NCBI RefSeq assembly: GCF_000514815.1
Contig: NZ_KI911472.1
Span: forward strand, 327,713 to 391,712
DNA from: Salinispora fenicalii
GTDB taxonomy: Bacteria; Actinomycetota; Actinomycetes; Mycobacteriales; Micromonosporaceae
Reading direction: 5' to 3'
DNA: 64,000 nt
The translations under genes were made by a program, and so were the position numbers. The number at the start of each line of letters is the position of its first letter. Position 1 is the stretch's first letter. Positions 40,726 to 49,029 of this stretch are shown piece by piece. The notes beneath the pieces were generated by a model, which made no database searches, had not been told where the DNA came from, and was given only the letters and a program-made list of their open reading frames with translations.

Positions 40726-42114
40726 ATGAAGCTGGGCATGAGGACTGTGGCCCTGGCCGGCATCTTCGCGGTCGTGGCCGCGGGGGCCATGGTGGCCACC
40801 ACCACCGCGAACGCAGCGGCCGCGCCGACCGCGACGTTCGCCAAGGTCTCCGACTGGGGTAGTGGCTGGGAAGGTCGATACACCATCACCAACGGGGGGA
40901 GCAGCACCCTGAACTCCTGGCAGGTCGAGTTCGACCTGCCAGTGGGCACCAGCATCAGCACGTACTGGAACGCGCTGATGGACCGCGATGGGCAGAACTA
41001 CCGCTTCACCAACCAGCACTGGAACGGCACGATCGCACCGGGCGCCTCGGTGACGTTCGGCTTCCTCGGTGCCGGCTCCGGCAGCCCGAGCAGTTGCCGC
41101 CTCAACGGCCAGCCGTGCCAACCGACAGCTCCTCCAACCACGAGTCCACCCACGCCACCACCGACCACCGCGCCTCCCGGTAGCACACCGGTCGCGGCGA
41201 ATGGACAGCTTCGGGTCTGCGGTGAACAGCTCTGCAACGACAACGGCAAGGCGATCCAACTGCGGGGCATGAGCACCCACGGTCTTCAGTGGTACGCCAA
41301 CTGCGCGACCAGCGCCTCCCTCGACGTCCTCGCCCAGCAGTGGGGCGCCGACGTCCTGCGGATCTCGATGTACATCCAGGAAGGCGGCTACGAGACCGAC
41401 CCGCGTGGCTTCACCGATCTGGTCCATGACTACATCGAGATGGCTACCGCTCGTGGCCTCTACGCGATCGTTGACTGGCACATGCTCACGCCGGGAGATC
41501 CGAACTACAACCTGTCGCGCGCGCAGACCTTCTTCGCCGAGATCGCCGACCGGCACCGGGACAAGGTGAATGTCCTCTACGAGATCGCAAACGAGCCCAA
41601 CGGGGTCAGCTGGGGCGCGGTCAAGAGCTACGCCGACCAGGTCATCCCGGTGATTCGGGCGCGGGACCCGGAGGCAGTGGTGCTTGTCGGCACCCCCGAC
41701 TGGTCGTCGCTTGGGGTTTCCGGAAGTGGCGGCGGCGTGGACGCCATCACCGCCAACCCGGTGGCGGCCAGCAACCTGATGTACGTCTTCCACTTCTACG
41801 CGGCATCGCACGGCGACCTGTACTACAACACTCTGGCGGCGGCGGCTGACCGAATCCCGATCTTCGTGACCGAGTTCGGCACCCAGCAGTACACCGGCGA
41901 CGGCCCGAACGACTTCACCATGTCTCAGCGCTACCTCGACCTGATGGCGAGCAAGAAGATCAGTTGGGTCAACTGGAACTACTCTGACGACTTCCGTTCC
42001 GGCGCGGTCTTCACCACGGGAACGTGCGCCAGCGGGGACTTCGACGGTACGGGCCCGCTCAAGCCGGCCGGCAGTTGGATCCGTGACCGGATGCGTACCG
42101 CTGACGACTTCTGA
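40726..42114 (+). CDS. secreted cellulase: CBM2 plus glycoside hydrolase family 5
   Basis: A 462-residue exported endoglucanase. A signal peptide (about 1-32) is followed by a family-2 carbohydrate-binding module (about 33-125, with surface tryptophans and a Cys pair near its end), a Thr/Pro linker (about 128-153) and a GH5 catalytic domain. The acid/base glutamate is in YEIANEPNG and the nucleophile in FVTEFGTQQ. IVDWHML and FHFYAASHG also fit GH5 subfamily 2. It would cleave internal beta-1,4 bonds of cellulose. AGGAGGG precedes the ATG. A 29-base-pair hairpin follows. Confidence 0.95.
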   Translation: MKLGMRTVALAGIFAVVAAGAMVATTTANAAAAPTATFAKVSDWGSGWEGRYTITNGGSSTLNSWQVEFDLPVGTSISTYWNALMDRDGQNYRFTNQHWNGTIAPGASVTFGFLGAGSGSPSSCRLNGQPCQPTAPPTTSPPTPPPTTAPPGSTPVAANGQLRVCGEQLCNDNGKAIQLRGMSTHGLQWYANCATSASLDVLAQQWGADVLRISMYIQEGGYETDPRGFTDLVHDYIEMATARGLYAIVDWHMLTPGDPNYNLSRAQTFFAEIADRHRDKVNVLYEIANEPNGVSWGAVKSYADQVIPVIRARDPEAVVLVGTPDWSSLGVSGSGGGVDAITANPVAASNLMYVFHFYAASHGDLYYNTLAAAADRIPIFVTEFGTQQYTGDGPNDFTMSQRYLDLMASKKISWVNWNYSDDFRSGAVFTTGTCASGDFDGTGPLKPAGSWIRDRMRTADDF

Positions 42115-42122
42115 CCGCCCCT

Positions 42123-42191
42123 CCGCCCGGAACGGAAGACCGCCGCCCCGGTCGATCAGCTGCCGGGGCGGCGGTCTTCCGTTCCGGGCGG
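42123..42191. terminator. 29-bp perfect hairpin after the cellulase
   Basis: Bases 42123-42151 are fully complementary to 42163-42191, with an 11-base loop. The stem is unusually long and perfect for a terminator and has no T-tract. A smaller inverted repeat GGAACT-N5-AGTTCC follows at 42211-42227. Confidence 0.75.
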
Positions 42192-42334
42192 GTCACGTGG
42201 CACTCGCCGCGGAACTCCGCGAGTTCCTACCCACCCCCGGTCCGACCAAGTAGCCGCCCAGCTACAACGAATAGGTGACTCTGCCAGTCGGACAGCTCGA
42301 TATGGCCCAACCGTAAGACTCGCCCCCTGCACGT

Positions 42335-43315
42335 TTACATGCGGATGGTCTGCGACTGGTAGGGCTCTTCGAGGTAGTCGATCTGCTGCTCGGTCAGCGA
42401 AACGTCTACCGCCGCAACAGCATCATCAATGTGCCGCTCCTTGGTGGCCCCGACGATGGGGGCGGTCACCCCAGACTTACTCAGCAGCCAGGCGAGGCCG
42501 ATCTGTGCTGGTGGGAGAGCGCACTCCTTGGCGACCTGGGCCACCCGCTGGAGGATCCGCTCGTCGCCGCGCCCGTACAACGCCTCCCTGCGGTCGGCGT
42601 CGCCGCTGGACATGCGATCGGTGGCGGCTGCTTCGGTCGTTCCGGCGCGGGCGACCAGTCCACGGGCCAGCGGGCTCCACGGGATGACGCCGACTCCCTG
42701 GTCGCGGCAGAGCGGGATCATCTCCCGTTCTTCTTCCCGGTAGAGCACGTTGTAGTGATTCTGCATGGAAACGAACCGGGTCCACCCGGACCTGTCTGCA
42801 GTGTATTGCGCCTTGGCGAACTGCCAGGCAGCCATGCTGGAGGCACCGATATACCGGGCTTTTCCGGCGCGCACCACCTCGTGCAAGGCCTCCATCGTTT
42901 CCTCGATCGGTGTCTGGTCGTCCCAGCGGTGGATCTGGTAAAGGTCCACATGGTCGGTCCCGAGCCGGCGCAGCGATTCGTCAATGGCAGCGTGAATATG
43001 CTTGCGGGATAGCCCACCGTCGTTGGGTCCGCTACCCATTGGAAAGAAGACCTTGGTGGCAAGTACGTAGTCGTCCCGCCGCGAGAAGATCTTGCTCAGC
43101 AAGCGGCCGGTGACCTCCTCACTCGTTCCTGACGAATACATATCGGCGGTGTCGAAGAAGGTGACTCCGGCGTCCACCGCCCGCCGGACGAGAGGTTCGG
43201 CGGCGTCCTCGGTGAGCACCCACCCATTGCTCTTGCTGCGATCGCCGTAGCTCATCATTCCCAGGCAGATCCGCGAGACCTTCAGCCCTGTCCTACCCAA
43301 ACGTACGTACTGCAC
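42335..43315 (-). CDS. aldo/keto reductase
   Basis: A 326-residue NADPH-dependent oxidoreductase of the AKR superfamily. The catalytic tetrad is visible: Asp and Tyr in FFDTADMYSSG, Lys in LATKVFFP and His in LYQIHRWDD. Cofactor-binding IPWSPLARG and VGATKERHIDDA are in place. It resembles the YhdN/Tas-like group acting on small aldehydes or ketones. ATG start. The upstream region contains a decayed recombinase tail. No operon partners are visible. Confidence 0.9.
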   Translation of the reverse strand: MQYVRLGRTGLKVSRICLGMMSYGDRSKSNGWVLTEDAAEPLVRRAVDAGVTFFDTADMYSSGTSEEVTGRLLSKIFSRRDDYVLATKVFFPMGSGPNDGGLSRKHIHAAIDESLRRLGTDHVDLYQIHRWDDQTPIEETMEALHEVVRAGKARYIGASSMAAWQFAKAQYTADRSGWTRFVSMQNHYNVLYREEEREMIPLCRDQGVGVIPWSPLARGLVARAGTTEAAATDRMSSGDADRREALYGRGDERILQRVAQVAKECALPPAQIGLAWLLSKSGVTAPIVGATKERHIDDAVAAVDVSLTEQQIDYLEEPYQSQTIRM

Positions 43316-43454
43316 TCGGTTCGCTCCCCATGCGACAACCAGATCACCGTGACCCTACGGGCAGGTGTGTGGTAGAACGCAATACCTGAGATCTCCGTCA
43401 CCTGAAGCTCTCTCGGTTGGTGTCTCCGAGGTGTTCCCGCTCGGCTGACCGGGC

Positions 43455-43625
43455 ATGGCCCCCGGCGGTGCCGGAGACGTCCAGCGCTCGGGGTGCAGCG
43501 TCGAACGGCTGACACCGAGGTGCGCGGTGATCGCGGTGATCGACTCGCCCCGAGATTGCCGGGCCTGGACGATGTCGAGCTGGTCGGTGGTGACGGCGAC
43601 CGACCGTGCGCGGGTTGGCTGTCCC
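43455..43625 (-). pseudogene. serine-recombinase C-terminal HTH remnant
   Basis: Read leftward, one frame gives DQLDIVQARQSRGESITAI followed by TAHLGVSRSTL, the HTH-7 domain at the end of resolvase/invertase proteins. The frame breaks just after STL, and the catalytic N-terminal domain is absent. It is a fossil of a mobile element between the aldo/keto reductase and the VOC gene. Confidence 0.6.
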
Positions 43626-43742
43626 TGTCGTCGTGGCGGTGAAAGTGTCGTACCCCCTTCTAGTCTGGGATTCGTCAGACGTTGTGACCCGGCCCGGTTC
43701 TCGCTGGCCGGGATCCGGCTGGCCGGTTTCCCTCAAGGAGTT

Positions 43743-44114
43743 ATGGTGCTAAACCACATCGCCGTCCATGTGCGTGATTTCGACGCCAGTCGTGTCTTTT
43801 ACGATGCTGTCCTGGCCACACTTGGGGGGCGTCGTCTGTTGGAGTCCCCCACTCAGGTCGGCTATGGCACCAGCACTCCTGACTTCTGGCTCTATCCGCT
43901 GCGCGGAGCGGACGAGGGGGCCGAGGTGCACATCGCCTTCACCGCGGCTGACCGGGCTACCGTGCGGGCATTCCACGACGCCGCGGTGGCGGCCGGGGCG
44001 GAGGTGCTGCATGCCCCCAGAATCTGGCTGGAATACCACCCGAACTACTTCGGTGCTTTCGTCCGCGATCCGGATGGCAACAACGTCGAGGCGGTCTGCC
44101 ATGAACCGGAGTGA
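43743..44114 (+). CDS. VOC-family (glyoxalase-like) protein
   Basis: A 123-residue protein with the two-module beta-alpha-beta-beta-beta pattern of vicinal-oxygen-chelate proteins. It begins MVLNHIAVHVRDFDASRVFYDAV (first metal-site His) and ends NYFGAFVRDPDGNNVEAVCHEPE (Glu ligand). Members include glyoxalase I, dioxygenases and bleomycin-type resistance proteins; the substrate here is unknown. CAAGGAG precedes the ATG. Confidence 0.85.
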   Translation: MVLNHIAVHVRDFDASRVFYDAVLATLGGRRLLESPTQVGYGTSTPDFWLYPLRGADEGAEVHIAFTAADRATVRAFHDAAVAAGAEVLHAPRIWLEYHPNYFGAFVRDPDGNNVEAVCHEPE

Positions 44115-44257
44115 TCGCCGTCCCGCCACGCCGGGCACATGCTCGGCGGGCACATCGACGGCTCCGTGGCGTTCTGGGACAACAATGGCGTCGACGTCCC
44201 GGCCGGCTACCGGTTACTCGACGTACCAGAACTGGCAGAAGGAAAGGTAAAGCACAC

Positions 44258-44446
44258 ATGGTGCCGCTCTCTCACGATATGACGGGAACCGGTGACACGG
44301 TGGTCCGGCAGGTCGCCATCGACCTGACCAACCGCCCCTCCGACACCCGGCACGTACAGCGGCCGTGGGGCGGGCACCTCCCGAGCCTTGAGCGCCCCGC
44401 CGAGACCGCGACGCTCCTCAAGAACTTCCTGAGCGCGTCCCCCTGA
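44258..44446 (+). pseudogene. short ORF resembling the end of an alpha/beta hydrolase
   Basis: A 62-residue frame with GAAGGAAAG upstream of its ATG. The C-terminal part GGHLPSLERPAETATLLKNFL resembles the His-containing end of epoxide-hydrolase-like alpha/beta hydrolases (GGHFxxLExP). No nucleophile elbow is present upstream in any frame, so it is probably a leftover fragment. It ends 21 bases before a strong terminator. Confidence 0.45.
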
Positions 44447-44467
44447 CCCGCCCCACGCCGATCCCCG

Positions 44468-44500
44468 GGCCCCGCTCGCCCTCGGAGGGCGAGCGGGGCC
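44468..44500. terminator. strong hairpin terminator
   Basis: GGCCCCGCTCGCCC (44468-44481) pairs perfectly with GGGCGAGCGGGGCC (44487-44500) around a five-base loop. It ends the VOC/remnant transcription unit. Bases 44501-44700 hold no gene. Confidence 0.8.
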
Positions 44501-44700
44501 TCAGCGGTTCCGCGCCCGGCACGTTGGCGAAATCGGGGGTGGCCCTCATCTGACAGTCCTAATACCACGAGATATGGGCCCGTCCGACTGGCAGAGTCAC
44601 CTGTTCGATGTTTGCCGGTATTCCCCCGCCTGAGCGGGCTTCGGTTACGGAGGGCAGCAGCCTACGGCGGTCGTGTGGTTGCGGGGTGACGCCGTGGCAG

Positions 44701-45093
44701 CTACTTAGTCGGCGGTTTGTCCACACCCGCGGCCTCGGCCGCGTCGGCCTCCTCCTTGGTGCGATGCACCGCCTGGTCGGCGTGCTCCGGTGGGCCGTAG
44801 ACCGTGTAGAGCACCAGCGGGTTCGGCCCGGCATTGACGATGTTGTGCCTGGTACCCGCGGGCACCGCCACCAGGTCGCCCTGGGCGATACTCCGCTTCT
44901 CCCCGGCGACAAGCGCCTCGCCGACGCCGCTGACGAAGATCAGGATTTGGTCGGTGTGCTCGTGCACCTCCGCGCCGATCTCACCACCGGGCGGGATGGT
45001 CATGACGACCAGTTGGGTATGCTTCCCGGTCCACAACACCTGGCGGAAGTCCGCACTCTCCTGGGCGACAGTCCCGATCGTGAAATGCTCCAT
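44701..45093 (-). CDS. cupin-domain protein
   Basis: A 130-residue single-cupin protein. The first metal motif is EVHEHTDQILIFVSG with two His and a Glu-like position (GAEVHEHTDQ), and the second is VPAGTRHNIVNAG. The C-terminal 25 residues are charged. Cupins of this size include small isomerases, dioxygenases and sensor proteins. The ATG at 45093 has GGAGG close upstream; another ATG lies at 45114. Confidence 0.85.
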   Translation of the reverse strand: MEHFTIGTVAQESADFRQVLWTGKHTQLVVMTIPPGGEIGAEVHEHTDQILIFVSGVGEALVAGEKRSIAQGDLVAVPAGTRHNIVNAGPNPLVLYTVYGPPEHADQAVHRTKEEADAAEAAGVDKPPTK

Positions 45094-45166
45094 GCCTCCG
45101 CCCATACCCGTCACGGCCGAATAGCATGCCGCCGCCGCGACACCGCGCTCCCGGCCGTGGCGTCGG

Positions 45167-46078
45167 TCAGAGCGGTTCCCCGAGGGGCCCGTGCTGGTCG
45201 GCCAGGTTCCTCGCCCAGTGAGCGGCGAAGTCCGGTTGGCTGCCGTCGGCGTCGGTGAACCCGTACTCCCGATAGAGGCCCCAGGTGGCCAGGGCGCGCC
45301 CGGTCTTGGCCATGATGTTCGGGTCTGCGGCCAGCGCCGCGACAGCCCGACCGAGGTAGGCCGGGGTCTCGGAGTAGGCGAAGTTCGGGTCCTGGGCTAC
45401 GCCGTCGCGCCAGTTGGCCTCGGTGACACCGAAGTGTTCCAGCATGGCCTCCGAACGGAGAAAGCCCGGCGTGATGGCTACGGCCGCCACGCCGTGGGGC
45501 TTGAGCTCGGCAGCCTGGGCGACGGCGAGCCGGATGACCGCGGATTTCGCCAGGTCGTAGAAGAGGCTGCCACGGTAGCGGGCGGTGTTGCCGTCGGTCA
45601 CCTCCACGACCAGTCCGCTGCGGCGGGCGACCAGGAGGGGGAGCGCGTACCGGCTGGTAATGATGTGGGTATCCACTGCCTGCCGCAGCAGCCGCAGACC
45701 GGTGTCCAGCTCCTGCTCCCACAGTGGATGTTCCCAGTCGGTCAGCGGATCGCCGCCCCACACGGAGTTGACCACGATGTCGAGTTGACCGTCCTGCTCC
45801 GAATCGATCTGGTGGATGAGCGCCTGGACCTCGTCGGGACGGCTGTGGTCGGTGCGAACGGCAATACCCAGTCCGCCAGCGGCGGTGACGTGCTCGGCGG
45901 TCTGTTCGATGGTCTCCGGGCGGGCGAGGTCGGAACGTTCTCCGGCGCCGCTTCGGCCGGTGACGTACACCGTCGCACCGGCGGCACCGAGCTCGACGGC
46001 GATACCCCGTCCGCCGCCTCGGGTGCCGCCGGCGACCAGGGCCACCTTTCCGGCCAGCGGGCGTGTGTCAACGGTCAT
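45167..46078 (-). CDS. short-chain dehydrogenase/reductase
   Basis: A 303-residue SDR enzyme. The cofactor motif is VAGGTRGGGRGIA (a variant of TGxxxGIG), NAG is replaced by NSVWGG, and the catalytic Ser/Tyr/Lys lie around VTDGNTARYRGSLFYDLAKSAV (YxxxK as YDLAK). A longer C-terminal part (after ~230) is present. Its ATG overlaps the stop of the upstream TetR gene by four bases; the two form a self-regulated operon. The substrate is unknown. Confidence 0.88.
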   Translation of the reverse strand: MTVDTRPLAGKVALVAGGTRGGGRGIAVELGAAGATVYVTGRSGAGERSDLARPETIEQTAEHVTAAGGLGIAVRTDHSRPDEVQALIHQIDSEQDGQLDIVVNSVWGGDPLTDWEHPLWEQELDTGLRLLRQAVDTHIITSRYALPLLVARRSGLVVEVTDGNTARYRGSLFYDLAKSAVIRLAVAQAAELKPHGVAAVAITPGFLRSEAMLEHFGVTEANWRDGVAQDPNFAYSETPAYLGRAVAALAADPNIMAKTGRALATWGLYREYGFTDADGSQPDFAAHWARNLADQHGPLGEPL

Positions 46079-46692
46079 GACTCCTCCAGTTCAGGGTTGG
46101 CAGGTAGTGGCAGGTGGGACGCCAGCACGGCATCGAGCTCTTGCCGAAGCCGCTGCTCAAGGCGGCCTTCGCGCTCCAGCGCCCAGTTCAGGCCGGTGCC
46201 GGCGATGACTGCCTGCACCGTGCGGGCCAGCGCTGTGGGGTTGCTGTTGGTGCGAAGCTCGCCGGTGCCCACTGCCTCGGTGAGTAGTTGCTCGATCATC
46301 CGTTGCTGAGTGCGGTGAATGGCCAGGGCGCGTTCGTAGAGCTGTGGATCACCAAGATCCATGCACAGGAATGCCAGGTGATTGGCGTAGCTCTCCGGGG
46401 TGCTCAGCGCCGCCAAGGACCGCACCATCAGCGCCGCCAGAGCTCCGAGCGCCGAGTCGTGCGACCGACGCACTCGCCCGACCAGCTCGCTCATGTCCTT
46501 CTCCGCCTGGTCGGCGAGGGCGAGGAGTAGGCCGTGTTTGGAGCCGAAGCGTTGCACCAGGGTCGCCGGTGCCAGCCCGACCTCGCGCGCCACGGCCGCC
46601 AACGTGAGACCTGCCGGACCCACCTGGCCCATGACCTGCGTCGTCGCACGCAAGATCACCGCATCGTCAACCCCGCGCGGGCGTCCCACCAT
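46075..46692 (-). CDS. TetR-family regulator of the SDR operon
   Basis: A 205-residue regulator with the TetR HTH at about 5-55 (DDAVILRATTQVMGQVGPAGLTLAAVAREVG, ATLVQRFGSKHGLLLAL). The ATG at 46692 has AAGGGGG upstream; an ATG at 46707 is also in frame. It is the first gene of a two-gene operon with the SDR. A symmetrical site at 46713-46730 just before it suggests autoregulation. Confidence 0.9.
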   Translation of the reverse strand: MVGRPRGVDDAVILRATTQVMGQVGPAGLTLAAVAREVGLAPATLVQRFGSKHGLLLALADQAEKDMSELVGRVRRSHDSALGALAALMVRSLAALSTPESYANHLAFLCMDLGDPQLYERALAIHRTQQRMIEQLLTEAVGTGELRTNSNPTALARTVQAVIAGTGLNWALEREGRLEQRLRQELDAVLASHLPLPANPELEES

Positions 46693-46712
46693 CGCCACCC
46701 CCTTCATTAATA

Positions 46713-46730
46713 AATGACTGTTCGTTCATT
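46713..46730. promoter_or_regulatory. candidate TetR operator AATGA-N8-TCATT
   Basis: An inverted repeat in an AT-rich island (46705-46735) directly upstream of the TetR-SDR operon. The core ACTGTTCGTTC between the arms is partly symmetric. Confidence 0.55.
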
Positions 46731-46802
46731 AAAGCAGCTGGGGTGCCCGGACAGCAAACTGTTTGCGGTGCTGGAGCTGGGTTCTGCCGCTAGCGTCGGC
46801 TC

Positions 46803-47237
46803 ATGTGGCTTCGTGCTGTCCTGGGGGCCATCCTCACGGCGATGGGAGTAGGCCAGCTTGCTTCGTGGCCAGCGATGCCGGACATCCTCGACACGTACGA
46901 GATCGCGCCCGCGGCGGCGCTGCCGTGGCTGGCCGCGGTGCTGATCCTGGCGGAACTGGCCGGTGGGCTTTGGCTACTGAGCCGACCGCGGTCGTGCGCG
47001 CTGACCCCGGTCTGGATCTACACGGGGGTGGCGGTGACCTGGGCCGGTCTGGCGGCACAGGCGTTCGCGCGCGGGCTGACGGTCGACAACTGCGGTTGCT
47101 TCGGGAGCTTCCTGACCCAGGGACTCGGCTGGTTCGTGCTGCTCCAGGACGCCCTGCTGCTGCTCTACGCCGGACTGCTGCTGCGCGCCACCCGCAAGGT
47201 TCGAGCACGGTCGGCAGCAGCCGAGGCGACACACTGA
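46803..47237 (+). CDS. MauE/DoxX-type membrane protein
   Basis: A 144-residue protein with four hydrophobic spans and the DNCGCFG motif at about residues 96-102, which is characteristic of MauE-like proteins thought to handle disulfide exchange. No methylamine-utilisation genes are nearby, so a general redox role is likelier. The ATG lies six bases after a TAGCGT -10 box (46791-46796), a leaderless arrangement. murJ follows after 56 bases. Confidence 0.85.
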   Translation: MWLRAVLGAILTAMGVGQLASWPAMPDILDTYEIAPAAALPWLAAVLILAELAGGLWLLSRPRSCALTPVWIYTGVAVTWAGLAAQAFARGLTVDNCGCFGSFLTQGLGWFVLLQDALLLLYAGLLLRATRKVRARSAAAEATH

Positions 47238-47293
47238 GATCGGGGCCGGGGGCAGGGCTTCAGGGCGGGCGCCCGTGCGCTAGGAAGATCGCC

Positions 47294-48910
47294 ATGGCAG
47301 AAGAACCTTCCCTTGGCAGCGCGGGCCGGGCCATGGCGGTGGCGACCTTGGTATCACGGATCGTCGGCTTCGTCCGGCTGGTGGTGCTGGCCTCCGCCCT
47401 GGGAATGGGGAGTCGTCTGCTCGACAGCTACAACGTGGCGAACACCCTGCCCAACGCCGTCTACGAGCTGGTCCTCGGAGGTGCGATGGCCAGCGTGGTG
47501 GTGCCGCTGCTGGTGCGTGCCACCCTGACCGAGCCCGATGCCGGGGTGAGCTACGCCCAGCGGCTGCTGTCGCTGGGCGGCTACGGGCTCGGGGCGGTCA
47601 CGCTGATAGCGATGATCTCAGCTCCGTGGCTGGTCGCGGTCTACGCGCCGGGCTTCTCTGGCGAGCAGCACGACCTGGCGGTGCTGCTGTGCCGGTTCTT
47701 CCTGCCCCAGATCCTGTTCTACGGCTTCAGCGCCACCGCTGGCGCTGTGCTCAACACCCGGGGCCGGTTCGCCGCGCCGATGTGGGCGCCGGTTGTCAAC
47801 AGCCTGATTGTGATCGCTGTCGGGCTGACCTACCTGGCGATCGGCGGCACCACCAGCATCACGTCAATGCCCACCGGGCAGCTGCTGTTGCTCGCCGTGG
47901 GCACCACCGCGGGCGTCTTTGCCCAGATGACTCTGGTGGTGTGGGCGCTGGCACGCAGCGGCTTCACCCTTCGGCCCCGGCTCAACCCGCGGGGTATCGG
48001 AATCCGCCGCATCGGCCAACTCGGCGGCTGGGTCCTCGTGTCGGTCGTCGCCGCGCAGATCCTGCTCGCGGTGGCCACCCGGGTCGCCTCGATCAGCGGA
48101 CCAGGCGGGGTCAGCGCCTTCCAGAACGCGCTCGCGGTGTTTCAGATGCCGTTCGGGGTCATCGTCATGTCGGTGATGACCGCCATGCTGCCCCGGCTCA
48201 GTCGCCACGCCGCCGGCCGGCAGCACGGCCACATCGTCGAGGACCTATCTCAGGCGGTACGGCTGGCCGTCGTCGCTCTCGCCCCGATCGCGGTAGCCAT
48301 GACGGTGCTCGGCCCACAGATCGCCACGCTGTTGTTCGCCTACGGCCGCAGTTCACCGTCGGCGATCGCCCTGCTGGGGGCGGTGGTAGCAGCCTTCGGG
48401 GTAGCCCTGGTGCCGTTCACCGGATTCATGATCTTGCAACGCGGGTTCTACGCCCTGCAGGACACCAAGACCCCCGCCCTCATCACCGTCGGAGTCACCG
48501 CCGTCGGCGTGGTCGGATGCTTCGCCGCGTCGCGGCTACTACCCCGCGCCAACGCCGTGGTCGGGGTTCCCCTCGCGTACGCGGTCGCCTACACGGTGGG
48601 CCTCGGCGCTGCCGCCCTTCTCCTGCGCCGCCGGCTGGGCCGAATCGATGGGCGCCGACTGCTTCGTACGCATGCCCGGGTAGCGGTCGCTGTCGGCCTC
48701 TCCAGCAGCTGTGCTGGGCTCACGGTCCACGCCCTCACCCCGCTGCTCGGCTCCTCGAACACCGGGGCGCTGATCACCGTAACCATGGCGGGCGTCACCG
48801 GCGGCGCCGTCTACGTTGCGGCGGCCCGCCTAATGCACCTCACCGAGCTGCGGCAACTCGTGACAACCGCCCTAGGGCCTTTGTCGAAGTCGGTCATAGC
48901 CACTCGTTGA
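47294..48910 (+). CDS. murJ: lipid II flippase MurJ/MviN family protein
   Basis: A 538-residue membrane protein with about fourteen spans of the MOP/MviN superfamily. Recognisable segments are ATLVSRIVGFVRLVVLASALG, YNVANTLPNAVYELVLGG (typical of MurJ N-lobe), FYGFSATAGAVLNTRGRF and ILQRGFYALQDTKTPA. MurJ moves lipid-linked peptidoglycan precursors across the membrane. It lacks the long cytoplasmic kinase-like domain found in mycobacterial MviN, and it is not in the usual chromosomal context, so it may be a second paralogue. Confidence 0.9.
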   Translation: MAEEPSLGSAGRAMAVATLVSRIVGFVRLVVLASALGMGSRLLDSYNVANTLPNAVYELVLGGAMASVVVPLLVRATLTEPDAGVSYAQRLLSLGGYGLGAVTLIAMISAPWLVAVYAPGFSGEQHDLAVLLCRFFLPQILFYGFSATAGAVLNTRGRFAAPMWAPVVNSLIVIAVGLTYLAIGGTTSITSMPTGQLLLLAVGTTAGVFAQMTLVVWALARSGFTLRPRLNPRGIGIRRIGQLGGWVLVSVVAAQILLAVATRVASISGPGGVSAFQNALAVFQMPFGVIVMSVMTAMLPRLSRHAAGRQHGHIVEDLSQAVRLAVVALAPIAVAMTVLGPQIATLLFAYGRSSPSAIALLGAVVAAFGVALVPFTGFMILQRGFYALQDTKTPALITVGVTAVGVVGCFAASRLLPRANAVVGVPLAYAVAYTVGLGAAALLLRRRLGRIDGRRLLRTHARVAVAVGLSSSCAGLTVHALTPLLGSSNTGALITVTMAGVTGGAVYVAAARLMHLTELRQLVTTALGPLSKSVIATR

Positions 48911-49029
48911 CCGCGGCGATGTGCACGGTGGCTTCGTAGCACGCGCAGCGAACTTGTCGAATCGGGTGGCTACGGCGCGCTACAGGGGCCACGAGCTCAC
49001 CGTGTTGCAGGAGACTCCCCGAGCTGGAG

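Noticed and set aside
44111..44257. A frame upstream of the hydrolase remnant as a separate small gene
   Set aside because: It is Arg-rich, has no ribosome site and no recognisable pattern.
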